Origin: Streptomyces sp. MP131-18
Lineage (GTDB): Bacteria; Actinomycetota; Actinomycetes; Streptomycetales; Streptomycetaceae
Reading direction: 5' to 3'
Assembly (NCBI RefSeq): GCF_001984575.1
Contig: NZ_LZNS01000001.1
Span: 5,511,091 to 5,575,090 of the forward strand
Length of the DNA stretch: 64,000 bases
In this document: piece by piece, positions 44,153 through 52,624 of the stretch
How the letters are laid out: every line of letters begins with the position of its first letter
How positions within the stretch are numbered: the first letter of the stretch is position 1
Program-made: the position numbers and the translations under genes
The notes under the pieces: generated by a model
Told to the model about the DNA's origin: nothing
Seen by the model: the letters and a program-made list of their open reading frames with translations, nothing else
Databases searched by the model: none

Positions 44153-44410
44153 ATGGCACACAAGAAGGGCGCGTCCTCCACCCGGAACGGCCGTGACTCC
44201 AACCCGCAGTACCTCGGTGTGAAGCGCTTCGGCGGTCAGCTCGTGAGCGCCGGTGAGATCCTGGTCCGCCAGCGCGGCACCCACTTCCACCCCGGCAAGG
44301 GTGTCGGCCGCGGCAGCGACGACACGCTGTTCGCGCTCCAGGCGGGCGCCGTGCAGTTCGGCAAGCACCGTGACCGCAAGGTCGTGAACATCGTGCCGGC
44401 CGCGCGGTAA
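44153..44410 (+). CDS. rpmA: 50S ribosomal protein L27
   Basis: An 85-residue L27. The N-terminal AHKKGASSTRNGRDSNPQYLGVKRFGG reaches the peptidyl-transferase centre; no cleavable extension of the Firmicutes type is present. Closely linked to rplU and followed by a long hairpin and obg. Confidence 0.97.
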   Translation: MAHKKGASSTRNGRDSNPQYLGVKRFGGQLVSAGEILVRQRGTHFHPGKGVGRGSDDTLFALQAGAVQFGKHRDRKVVNIVPAAR

Positions 44411-44433
44411 CCGCAGCCGACCGACGCACACTC

Positions 44434-44478
44434 CGAGGGCGGACCGCCTTCCCACGCCGGGAAGCAGGTCCGCCCTCG
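44434..44478. terminator. Terminator after rpmA
   Basis: CGAGGGCGGACC (44434-44445) pairs with GGTCCGCCCTCG (44467-44478), and the inner loop holds a second small stem TTCCC/GGGAA (44449-44463). It ends the rplU-rpmA unit before obg. Confidence 0.8.
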
Positions 44479-44499
44479 CCCGTGTTTGTTCCTCAGACA

Positions 44500-44520
44500 G
44501 TTCGTCGTTCGTCGTTCGTC
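44500..44520 (+). repeat. Heptanucleotide direct repeat upstream of obg
   Basis: Three perfect copies of GTTCGTC, then GCTAGTC and GTTCCCA in the same 7-nt register. The tract is 64-84 nt before the obg start. It could be a protein-binding array or a neutral slippage product. Confidence 0.7.
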
Positions 44521-44583
44521 GCTAGTCGTTCCCAGATCGCCGGCTTTCGTTCCGGCCGATCGTTTGTGCTTGGAGGCACCGTC

Positions 44584-46026
44584 ATGACCACCTTCGTCGA
44601 TCGCGTCGAGCTGCATGCCGTCGCGGGGAACGGCGGCCACGGCTGTGCCTCGGTGCACCGCGAGAAGTTCAAGCCGCTCGGCGGGCCGGACGGCGGCGAC
44701 GGCGGGCGCGGCGGGGACGTGATCCTCGTCGTCGACCGGGACGTCACGACGCTGCTCGAGTACCACCACAGGCCGCACCGCAAGGCGACCAACGGCAAGC
44801 CGGGCGGCGGCGGCAACCGCACCGGGGCGCACGGTCAGGACCTGCTGCTGCCGGTCCCGGACGGCACGGTCGTGCTGGACGGGAACGGTGAGGTGCTGGC
44901 GGACCTGGTCGGTGAGGGCACCAGATTCGTCGCGGGGCAGGGCGGCCGCGGCGGCCTGGGGAACGCGGCGCTCGCCTCGCCGCGGCGCAAGGCGCCGGGC
45001 TTCGCGCTGCTCGGCGAGCCGGGCGAGGAGCGGGACATCGTCCTGGAGCTGAAGACCGTCGCGGACGTGGCGCTCGTCGGCTACCCCTCGGCCGGGAAGT
45101 CCTCACTGATCTCGGTGCTCTCCGCGGCCAAGCCGAAGATCGCGGACTACCCCTTCACCACGCTGGTGCCCAACCTGGGCGTGGTCACCGCCGGGAGCAC
45201 GGTGTACACGGTCGCGGACGTGCCGGGCCTGATCCCGGGCGCGAGCGAGGGCAAGGGCCTCGGCCTCGAATTCCTGCGGCACGTAGAGCGCTGCTCGGTG
45301 CTGGTGCACGTGCTCGACTGCGCGACGCTGGAATCGGAGCGCGACCCCCTGACGGACCTCGACGTGATCGAGGCGGAGCTGGCCCAGTACGGCGGTCTCG
45401 ACGACCGGCCGCGCCTTGTCGTGCTCAACAAGACGGATATCCCGGAGGGGCAGGATCTCGCCGACATCGTGCGTCCCGATCTCGAAGCCCGAGGTCACCA
45501 GGTATTCGATGTCTCCGCGGTATCGCGCAAGGGCCTTGCCGATCTTTCCTATGCGCTGGGTGCGCTGGTCGCCGAGGCCCGCGCGGCAAAGCCGGCGGAG
45601 ACGCCGACGCGCATTGTGATCCGGCCGAAGGCGGTAAATGAGGCGGGCTTCACCGTGACTCCGGAGGGCGAAGGCTTCTTCCGCGTGCGCGGCGAGAAGC
45701 CGGAGCGCTGGGTGCGTCAGACGGACTTCACCAACGAGGAGGCCGTCGGCTATCTCGCCGACCGGCTGAACCGGCTCGGTGTCGAGGACGAATTGATCAG
45801 AGCGGGCGCGCATGAGGGCGACGGCGTGATCATCGGCGGGGACGAGGACGCCGTGGTCTTCGACTGGGAGCCGTCGGTCAGCGGCGGCGCGGAGATGCTC
45901 GGCCGGCGTGGCGAGGATCACCGGTTGAACGTGGTGCGGCCGGCCGCCGCCCGCCGCCGGGACCGCGAGGCGCAGCGAAGGGACGCCGTTCAGCGGGAAT
46001 TCGAGGAATTCGACCCATTTGACTGA
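44584..46026 (+). CDS. obg: GTPase Obg/CgtA
   Basis: A 480-residue Obg. The glycine-rich OBG fold covers residues 1-158 (GGDGGRGGDVILV), the G domain follows with GYPSAGKSSL near 166, DVPGLIPGA and NKTD, and a C-terminal OCT domain plus an acidic/Arg tail closes it. Obg works in 50S subunit assembly and, in Streptomyces, in the onset of aerial growth. Start ATG at 44584 with TGGAGG upstream; the frame extends further 5' but without conserved sequence. Confidence 0.96.
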   Translation: MTTFVDRVELHAVAGNGGHGCASVHREKFKPLGGPDGGDGGRGGDVILVVDRDVTTLLEYHHRPHRKATNGKPGGGGNRTGAHGQDLLLPVPDGTVVLDGNGEVLADLVGEGTRFVAGQGGRGGLGNAALASPRRKAPGFALLGEPGEERDIVLELKTVADVALVGYPSAGKSSLISVLSAAKPKIADYPFTTLVPNLGVVTAGSTVYTVADVPGLIPGASEGKGLGLEFLRHVERCSVLVHVLDCATLESERDPLTDLDVIEAELAQYGGLDDRPRLVVLNKTDIPEGQDLADIVRPDLEARGHQVFDVSAVSRKGLADLSYALGALVAEARAAKPAETPTRIVIRPKAVNEAGFTVTPEGEGFFRVRGEKPERWVRQTDFTNEEAVGYLADRLNRLGVEDELIRAGAHEGDGVIIGGDEDAVVFDWEPSVSGGAEMLGRRGEDHRLNVVRPAAARRRDREAQRRDAVQREFEEFDPFD

Positions 46027-46192
46027 AATAACGGGCATGGTGCGACTCGCGGGTGGCCTCGCTGGGTGATCCGGTGCTGTCACAAAGCGATAACGGCCGA
46101 CAACGGTTCATCCGGCTTAGGGGTCAAGCTTCTACTGGGGTTAACCTTCTCCTCGCGTAGGCGACACTTCTTGATACCCGGCAGGAGCTTCC

Positions 46193-47704
46193 TTGACCAT
46201 CCATCCAGACGGCCCGTCCCCACACACCACCGCAGTCGTGCTCGCCGGTGGAACGGGTCAGCGCGTGGGGCTTTCGATACCGAAGCAGCTGATCAAGGTC
46301 GCGGGCAAAGCCGTCATCGAGCACACGCTGGCCATCTTCGAGGAGGCCGAGGACATCGACGACGTCCTCGTCATGATGGCTCCCGGCTACGCGCGGGACG
46401 TGGAGAAGATCGTCGCCAAGGGCGGTCTGACCAAGGTCACCCGCGTCGTCGAGGGCGGGGCGACCCGTAACGAGACCACCCGGCGTGCCATCGAGGTGCT
46501 GGGCGAGGGCCTGGCCGAGGGGGAGGACCGCAACGTTCTCTTCCACGACGCCGTGCGCCCGCTGCTGTCCCGCCGGGTGATCAGCGACTGCGTGGCGGCG
46601 CTGGACCGTTACCGGGCCGTGGACGTCGCCATACCGTCCGCCGACACCATCATCGTCACGCGCACCCACGGGGAGGACGGCGAGTTCATCACCGACGTCC
46701 CGGACCGTTCGCGGCTGCGCCGCGGGCAGACCCCGCAGGCCTTCCGCCTCTCCACGATCCGCCGGGCCTACGAGATCGCCGCCGAGGACCCCAACTTCCA
46801 GGCCACGGACGACTGCTCCGTGGTGCTGAAGTACCTGCCCGACGTGCCGATCCACGTCGTTTCCGGCGACGAGTTCAACATGAAGGTCACGCAGCCGGTG
46901 GACGTGTTCATCGCCGACAAGCTCTTCCAGCTGGCCTCCACCGCCGCGCCCGCCCAGTCCGACGAGGACGCCTACCGCGAGCAGCTGACCGGCCGCACCG
47001 TCGTCGTCTTCGGCGGCTCCTACGGCATCGGCAAGGACATAGCCGACCTCGCGGAGCGCTACGGCGCGGCCGTCTACGCGCTGGGGCGCTCCACCACCGG
47101 CACCCACGTGGAGAACCCGGAGGACGTCTCCGACGCTTTGGAGCGGGCCTACGCCGAGACCGGCCGCATCGACTTCGTCGTCAACACCGCCGGGGTGCTG
47201 CGCATCGGGAAGCTCGCCGAGACCGACGACGCCGCCATCGAGGAGGCGCTGAAGGTCAACTACCTGGCGCCCGTGCGCATCGCCCGCGCCGCCCACAAGT
47301 ACCTCGCGGAGAGCGGCGGTCAGCTGCTGCTGTACACCTCCAGCAGCTACACCAGGGGCCGCGCCGAGTACAGCCTGTACTCGTCGACGAAGGCCGCCAT
47401 GGTGAACCTCACGCAGGCGCTCGCCGACGAGTGGGCCGGCGACGGCATCCGCGTCAACTGCGTCAACCCGGAGCGGACGGCCACGCCGATGCGGACCAAG
47501 GCGTTCGGCCAGGAGCCCGCCGGCACCCTGCTGTCCTCCGAGGCCGTCGCCCGCACCTCGCTCGACGTGCTCCTCTCGCCGATGACCGGGCACGTCATCG
47601 ACGTCCGCCAGCAGGACCCGACCGCGGACGCCAGCCAGGCCGGCTCGTTCGAACGGGCCCTGGCCGCCGCCCTGGACGTGCAGGTCGACGGGGAGGTGGC
47701 ATGA
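46193..47704 (+). CDS. Bifunctional cytidylyltransferase-SDR fusion (CDP-ribitol synthesis type)
   Basis: A 503-residue fusion. Residues 1-235 are an IspD/TarI-like cytidylyltransferase: VVLAGGTGQRVGLSIPKQL, HDAVRPLLS and the C-terminal DVFIADKL. Residues 250-490 are a short-chain dehydrogenase: VVFGGSYGIGKDIA, the Ser in LLLYTSSSY and the YSLYSSTK catalytic pair. This pairing matches enzymes that reduce ribulose 5-phosphate and couple ribitol phosphate to CTP, giving CDP-ribitol for teichoic-acid-type polymers; IspD activity itself is usually from a separate gene. TTG start with CAGGAG upstream. Overlaps the next gene by 4 nt (ATGA), so they act together. Confidence 0.85.
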   Translation: MTIHPDGPSPHTTAVVLAGGTGQRVGLSIPKQLIKVAGKAVIEHTLAIFEEAEDIDDVLVMMAPGYARDVEKIVAKGGLTKVTRVVEGGATRNETTRRAIEVLGEGLAEGEDRNVLFHDAVRPLLSRRVISDCVAALDRYRAVDVAIPSADTIIVTRTHGEDGEFITDVPDRSRLRRGQTPQAFRLSTIRRAYEIAAEDPNFQATDDCSVVLKYLPDVPIHVVSGDEFNMKVTQPVDVFIADKLFQLASTAAPAQSDEDAYREQLTGRTVVVFGGSYGIGKDIADLAERYGAAVYALGRSTTGTHVENPEDVSDALERAYAETGRIDFVVNTAGVLRIGKLAETDDAAIEEALKVNYLAPVRIARAAHKYLAESGGQLLLYTSSSYTRGRAEYSLYSSTKAAMVNLTQALADEWAGDGIRVNCVNPERTATPMRTKAFGQEPAGTLLSSEAVARTSLDVLLSPMTGHVIDVRQQDPTADASQAGSFERALAAALDVQVDGEVA

Positions 47705-49797
47705 CGGGCGGACTGCTGCGCAGGCTCGTCGGCGTCGCCTCGGGACCCGAGCTGACCGCCGCGTTGGTGCTGCTCACCGGCTACGCGGGGATGCTCGTGA
47801 CCGCGCTGCTGCCGGCCACCGGCGCCTTCGCCGTTGCCGCGGTGCTCTCCTACGCGGGCGACCACTACCTGCACCGCAGGGGCAGCTACCTGCTGGTGCG
47901 CATGGGCAAGGCCAGGGTCGGCCTGACCGTGCGCTTCCTGGTGCGCCAGCTGCTGCTGGTCCTGCTGCTGGCCCGCACCGACTGGGCGGGCGAGACGGTC
48001 TTCTACGCGGCGATCGTCGGCTTCCTGGCGTGCTACGGCCTCCAGGCGCCGCACACGGCGCTGATCATGACGCTGCGCCGCAAGCGCCGCCTGCCGATCG
48101 CCACCCGCAACATCGACCTGTCCACGCTGCCGGTGCCGGACGGCCCGCCGCGCTGGCTGACGCACCGCGCCGTGGAGAAGGTGCTGCACACCGAGGTCCC
48201 GATGTTCGCCGGCCTCGTGCTCGCCGTGGCCGCGGACACCGCCGCCTTCGGCTACGCGGGGACCGCGGTGTCGGTGGGGCTTGTGCTGCTCTACCTGGTG
48301 GCGCTGCTGCCGTTCCTGCGCGCGAAGCGGCTGCCGCCGCCCAAGGAGCAGACGCTCGAATGGTTCGACGGCTGGCTGCGCACGCACCGGCCGACCGTCG
48401 CCCTGTACTTCTCCGGCTCCAAGGACTCCGCGTACCAGGTCAACATGTGGCTGGACACCATGGCGGGCCTCGACGCCCGGCCGCTGGTCATCCTGCGGGA
48501 ACGGTCCATCCTGACGCGCCTGGCCACCACCACCGTGCCGGTGGTGTGCGTGCCGAGCGCGGTGGACCTGATGAACATGGACCTGTCGATGCTGCGCGTC
48601 GGGCTCTACCCGGCGAACGTCGGCAAGAACCTGCACCTGCTGCGCGTGCCCACCATGAAGCACGTGTTCATCGGCCACGGCGACAGCGACAAGATCGCCA
48701 GCATCAACCCGTACGCCAAGGCTTACGACGAGGTGTGGACCGCCGGCCGCGCCGGCCGCGACCGTTACGCGCTGGCGGACGTCGGGGTGCGGGACGAGGA
48801 CATCGTGGAGGTCGGCCGCCCCCAGCTGGCCCCCATCACGCCGGCCACCGGCGTGCCCGCCGGCCGTATCCCGACGGTGCTGTACGCGCCGACGTGGGAG
48901 GGCTGGACCGACGAGCCGGGCAACACCTCGCTGCTCCTGGCCGGGGAGAACATCATCCGGCGGCTGCTGGCCGCCGAGCGGCCCGTTCGCGTGCTGTACA
49001 AGCCGCACCCGTTCACCGGCTCGCGCAATCCCGAGGCCGGCGCGGTGCACCAGCGGATCGTCGCGATGATGCAGCAGGCGGGCGCCGAGCGCGCCGCCGA
49101 CCCGCGCTGGGCCGAGGCGGCCAAGGAGACCGCGGCCGAACGCGAACGCGCCCAGGCGCGCCTGCGGGCCATGGCCGAGCAGGGTGGGGCGGGCACGGTA
49201 CTCGCCGCGGCCTGGGACGACGCGTCCGTGTCCCGGGACGCCATGACGCCCGCCGACCAGGCGGCCGGTGAGGAGCGCCGCCGCGCGGAGTGGAACGAGG
49301 CGTACTGGAGCGCGCGCGGCTGGTGGGAGCACCGCGTCATCACCGGCCCCGAGCCGCTGCTGTTCGACTGCTTCAACGAGTCGGACGCCCTCGTCTCCGA
49401 CATCTCCAGCGTCGTGTCGGACTTCATCGCCAGCGGCAAGCCGTACGCCGTGACCGACTCGGCCGCCCTGGGCGCCGAGGAGTTCCGGCGGCAGAACACC
49501 GCCGTGCGCGCGGCCGTCATCCTCGACAACGACGCGGCCGGGCTCGACGAGCTGCTCCAGGCGGTGCACGCCCCCGACACCGACCCGCTCACCGCGGCCC
49601 GCGGTGAGCTGAAGCACTACCTGCTCGGCCCCGACGAGCCGACCTCGCTGTCGCGCTTCGACAGCGCCGTGCGCGTCCTCGCGGAGCGCGCCGAGGCCCG
49701 CAACGCCGCTCAGGGCATTGTCGAGACGGCCGCCGCGGCGGCCGTGCCGGCCGCGGCCGACGCGCCCCTACGACCCGTACCAGCACAGGAAGGCTGA
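47701..49797 (+). CDS. Membrane-anchored TagF-like glycerophosphotransferase family protein
   Basis: A 698-residue protein. Residues 15-130 and about 165-215 form several hydrophobic helices; the rest is a CDP-glycerol glycerophosphotransferase-like domain with GHGDSDKIASINPYAKAYDEV, LYAPTWEGWTDEPGNTS, YKPHPFTGS and SDISSVVSDF. It probably transfers or polymerises glycerol- or ribitol-phosphate on a lipid-linked wall polymer at the membrane. Between YKPHP and SDISS it carries an alanine/Arg/Glu-rich insertion. It overlaps the CDP-ribitol-type gene by 4 nt and precedes the soluble TagF. A paralogue of the same design lies at 56871-59021. Confidence 0.85.
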   Translation: MTGGLLRRLVGVASGPELTAALVLLTGYAGMLVTALLPATGAFAVAAVLSYAGDHYLHRRGSYLLVRMGKARVGLTVRFLVRQLLLVLLLARTDWAGETVFYAAIVGFLACYGLQAPHTALIMTLRRKRRLPIATRNIDLSTLPVPDGPPRWLTHRAVEKVLHTEVPMFAGLVLAVAADTAAFGYAGTAVSVGLVLLYLVALLPFLRAKRLPPPKEQTLEWFDGWLRTHRPTVALYFSGSKDSAYQVNMWLDTMAGLDARPLVILRERSILTRLATTTVPVVCVPSAVDLMNMDLSMLRVGLYPANVGKNLHLLRVPTMKHVFIGHGDSDKIASINPYAKAYDEVWTAGRAGRDRYALADVGVRDEDIVEVGRPQLAPITPATGVPAGRIPTVLYAPTWEGWTDEPGNTSLLLAGENIIRRLLAAERPVRVLYKPHPFTGSRNPEAGAVHQRIVAMMQQAGAERAADPRWAEAAKETAAERERAQARLRAMAEQGGAGTVLAAAWDDASVSRDAMTPADQAAGEERRRAEWNEAYWSARGWWEHRVITGPEPLLFDCFNESDALVSDISSVVSDFIASGKPYAVTDSAALGAEEFRRQNTAVRAAVILDNDAAGLDELLQAVHAPDTDPLTAARGELKHYLLGPDEPTSLSRFDSAVRVLAERAEARNAAQGIVETAAAAAVPAAADAPLRPVPAQEG

Positions 49798-49803
49798 GCC
49801 CCC

Positions 49804-52575
49804 GTGCCTCCCAAGAAGCCAGTCAAGAAGCCCGAGGACATGCTGCCCGCGGAGCTGCGGCGGTCCATGCACTGGCTGCCCGAGTCCTCGGCCGAGGAGC
49901 GCGAGACGTTCTTCGACGAGGCCGGCGCGTTCCTCGCGGGCGCCGACCAGAAGAAGCTGCGCAAGCTGCCCCCGCTCATGCGCATCAAGTGGCAGCTGGC
50001 GCGCGAACGGCGGCTCGACGACCTGCTGACGGTCCTCGCCCACGAACGGGAGTACCGCGCCTCGTCGTTCGTCGTCGCGGGCCGGCTCAGGCCGCGCGTC
50101 GAGGTGCCGGGGCTCGACAGCGGCTCGCTGCCCGCCGAGGTGGTCCGCATCCAGCCGGGCGAGCTGCCGGTGCGCGCCAAGGCCACCGAGGTGCTGTGGC
50201 GCGAGGGCAGGCTGGTCGTGCGCGGCTACGCGTTCGTGCAGAACGTGCCCGCGGACAGCAAGGCGCTGATGCCGCGCTTCGCGTGGCTGCGGCAGCAGGG
50301 CGCCAGGCGGCGCGTTCCGGTGCGTGTCAAGCAGCGCCAAGAGCTGCGCGCCACGCGCGACTCCGGGCAGGCGCTGCACGCCTACGACGAATCGGGCTTC
50401 GACATCGTCATCGACCCGAAGAAGCTGCGCACCGGCGGGCGCTGGCAGCCGGGCGTCTGGCAGCTGACGCTCGCGCTGCCCTCGCCCGGCGTCGTGCGCA
50501 CCGGCTCGGTTGACCGTACCGACATCGGCAGCGCCGGGCACTCCCAGGCGCGTGAACTCGCCGATGGCGTAAGGCTGGTGGCCGGGTTCTCCGAGGAGAG
50601 GATGCAGCTCACCGTCGAGACGCCGGCCGCCGAGGTGGCGTCCCACGAGGCGGCGGGCGACGCGCTGCGGCTGAACGTCCACGTGCCGGACACCCCGGCC
50701 GGGCAGCGGCCCGTGCGGCTGCTGCTGGAGCACAAGGGCGGCGAGTTCAAGCGGGCCTACGACGTCGAGGAGACGCCGGGCGGCGGCTGCGCCGCCGATA
50801 TCCCGCTGGCCGACCTTTCGGTGGCCGAGTCGTCCGCGGCGCCGACCCAGGACTTCGTCACCACGCTGGAGTTCCCCGGCGGCGACACGCGCAGGGCGAC
50901 CGTGCGCGCCGGGTTCCTGCCCGGCCAGTACCTGGTGCCCGACGGCCGCGAGATCGCGGTGACCACCGACGGACCAGGACTGCTCAAGCTGCACGACCGG
51001 GCGCGGCAGGCCGTCGTCGACGACATGAGCTGGACGCCCGAGGGCGAACTGGTCCTGCGCGGCGGCTTCACCGGGCCGTCCGAAGGGCTCGAACTGGTGC
51101 TGCGGCACGGCAAGTACTTCGAGGAGAAGTCCCTGCCGTTCGAGTCGGCCGACGGCCGGTTCACCGTGCGCGTCCGCCCCGACCGCATGGAGTCCTACGA
51201 CGGCGAGCAGTCGCTGCGCGAGGGCCGCTGGTACCTGTCGTTCCGCGAGGAGGGCGAGGCGGACCGCAAGAACGACGTGCCGGTCAAGCTGCGCGGCGAC
51301 CTCGTCGACTCGCTCCCGCTCCAGCACCGCGGCGCCGCGCGGACGTACACCGTCGAACGGCGCTTCTTCGACCGCATCTTCCTCGCCGCCGGCTCCCCGC
51401 TGCGCGAGGAGGACCGCGGCAAGTACCGGCAGCGGCGGCTGCGCGCGCAGTACGTACGCGACCGGGAGAAGCCGCTGCGCAACGCGGTGTTCTACAACTG
51501 CTACCACGGCCGCCAGTTCTCCGACTCGCCGCGCGCGATCTACGAGGAGCTGGTGCGGCGCGGCGCGGACGTGGAGCACATCTGGGGCACGAACGACCAG
51601 CAGGCCGTCGTGCCGCCCGGGATGCGCACCGTGGAGTGGAAGAGCGCCGAATGGCACGAGGCGCTGGCCCGCAGCCGCTACCTCGTCACCAACGTGATGA
51701 TCTCCTCGTGGATCAAGCGGCGCGAGGACCAGCTGTTCGTCCAGACGTGGCACGGCACGCCGCTGAAGAAGATGGGCGCCGACCTGCTCGGCACCTCCAA
51801 GGCCAACCCGGCGTACATCGCGACGCTGCCCGGCCGCTTCGAGCAGTTCACGTACCTGACCTCGCCGAACGCGTTCACCACGCCGATCATGCGCAGCGCG
51901 TTCGGCTTCCCGAACGAGATCCTGGAGACCGGCTACCCGCGCAACGACGTCTTCTACCGGGAGGACAGGGAAGAGATCGCGGCGCGCGTCCGCAAGACGC
52001 TGCGGCTGCCCGAGGGCAAGAAGGTGCTGCTGTACACGCCGACCTGGCGGGACGACCAGCGCTTCGGCACGGGCAAGAAGTTCAAGCTCGATCTTCAGCT
52101 CGACCTGGAGGAGTTCGAGCGGCGGCTCGGCGACGAGTACGTGCTGCTGTTCCGCAAGCACCCCAAGATGCTGAACAACATCACGGGCGCCAGGGACGGG
52201 TTCGTGCGGGACGTGGCGGCGTACGCGGAGATCTCGGACCTCTACCTGATCTCGGACGTGCTGATCACGGACTACTCCTCGTCGATGTTCGACTTCGCGC
52301 ACACCGGCCGGCCCATGGTGTTCTTCACCTACGACCTGGAGCACTACCGGGACACGCTGCGCGGTTTCTACTTCGACTTCACCGGCACCGCGCCGGGACC
52401 GCTGGTCAAGACGACGCCGGAGCTGGTGGACGCCATCCGCGGTCTGGACGCCGTGGAGAAGGAGTACGCCGACCGGTACGCGGCGTTCACGGAGAAGTTC
52501 TGCACGCCCGCGGACGGGCGGGCCACCGCGCAGGTGGTCGACCGCATGCTGGAGTGGGGAAAGCAGCAGGGCTGA
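49804..52575 (+). CDS. tagF: TagF-like teichoic acid polymerase
   Basis: A 923-residue protein without membrane helices. The first 500 residues are beta-rich repeats of a kind found in front of actinomycete TagF domains; the C-terminal 400 residues are the glycerophosphotransferase domain: VFYNCYHGRQFSDSPRAIYE, WHGTPLKKMG, LYTPTWRDDQ, FRKHPKM and LITDYSSSMFDF with the usual His and Asp-Tyr-Ser-Ser residues. It should polymerise poly(alditol phosphate) using the CDP-alditol made by the upstream enzyme. GTG start, 6 bp after the preceding gene; last gene of the operon before a strong terminator. Confidence 0.88.
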   Translation: MPPKKPVKKPEDMLPAELRRSMHWLPESSAEERETFFDEAGAFLAGADQKKLRKLPPLMRIKWQLARERRLDDLLTVLAHEREYRASSFVVAGRLRPRVEVPGLDSGSLPAEVVRIQPGELPVRAKATEVLWREGRLVVRGYAFVQNVPADSKALMPRFAWLRQQGARRRVPVRVKQRQELRATRDSGQALHAYDESGFDIVIDPKKLRTGGRWQPGVWQLTLALPSPGVVRTGSVDRTDIGSAGHSQARELADGVRLVAGFSEERMQLTVETPAAEVASHEAAGDALRLNVHVPDTPAGQRPVRLLLEHKGGEFKRAYDVEETPGGGCAADIPLADLSVAESSAAPTQDFVTTLEFPGGDTRRATVRAGFLPGQYLVPDGREIAVTTDGPGLLKLHDRARQAVVDDMSWTPEGELVLRGGFTGPSEGLELVLRHGKYFEEKSLPFESADGRFTVRVRPDRMESYDGEQSLREGRWYLSFREEGEADRKNDVPVKLRGDLVDSLPLQHRGAARTYTVERRFFDRIFLAAGSPLREEDRGKYRQRRLRAQYVRDREKPLRNAVFYNCYHGRQFSDSPRAIYEELVRRGADVEHIWGTNDQQAVVPPGMRTVEWKSAEWHEALARSRYLVTNVMISSWIKRREDQLFVQTWHGTPLKKMGADLLGTSKANPAYIATLPGRFEQFTYLTSPNAFTTPIMRSAFGFPNEILETGYPRNDVFYREDREEIAARVRKTLRLPEGKKVLLYTPTWRDDQRFGTGKKFKLDLQLDLEEFERRLGDEYVLLFRKHPKMLNNITGARDGFVRDVAAYAEISDLYLISDVLITDYSSSMFDFAHTGRPMVFFTYDLEHYRDTLRGFYFDFTGTAPGPLVKTTPELVDAIRGLDAVEKEYADRYAAFTEKFCTPADGRATAQVVDRMLEWGKQQG

Positions 52576-52587
52576 GGCCGCGGGCCG

Positions 52588-52617
52588 CCGCGGCCGGGCC
52601 ACCGGGCCCGGCCGCGG
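52588..52617. terminator. Terminator between tagF-like gene and kinase gene
   Basis: CCGCGGCCGGGCC (52588-52600) pairs with GGCCCGGCCGCGG (52605-52617) over a 4-nt loop. It lies between convergent genes. Confidence 0.82.
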
Positions 52618-52624
52618 ACGGTCC

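Noticed and set aside
46106..46146. Possible PHO box (GTTCATC ... GTTAACC) before the CDP-ribitol-type gene
   Set aside because: The two heptamers are 34 nt apart, not on the 11-nt period of PhoP direct repeats, and the units between them do not match.
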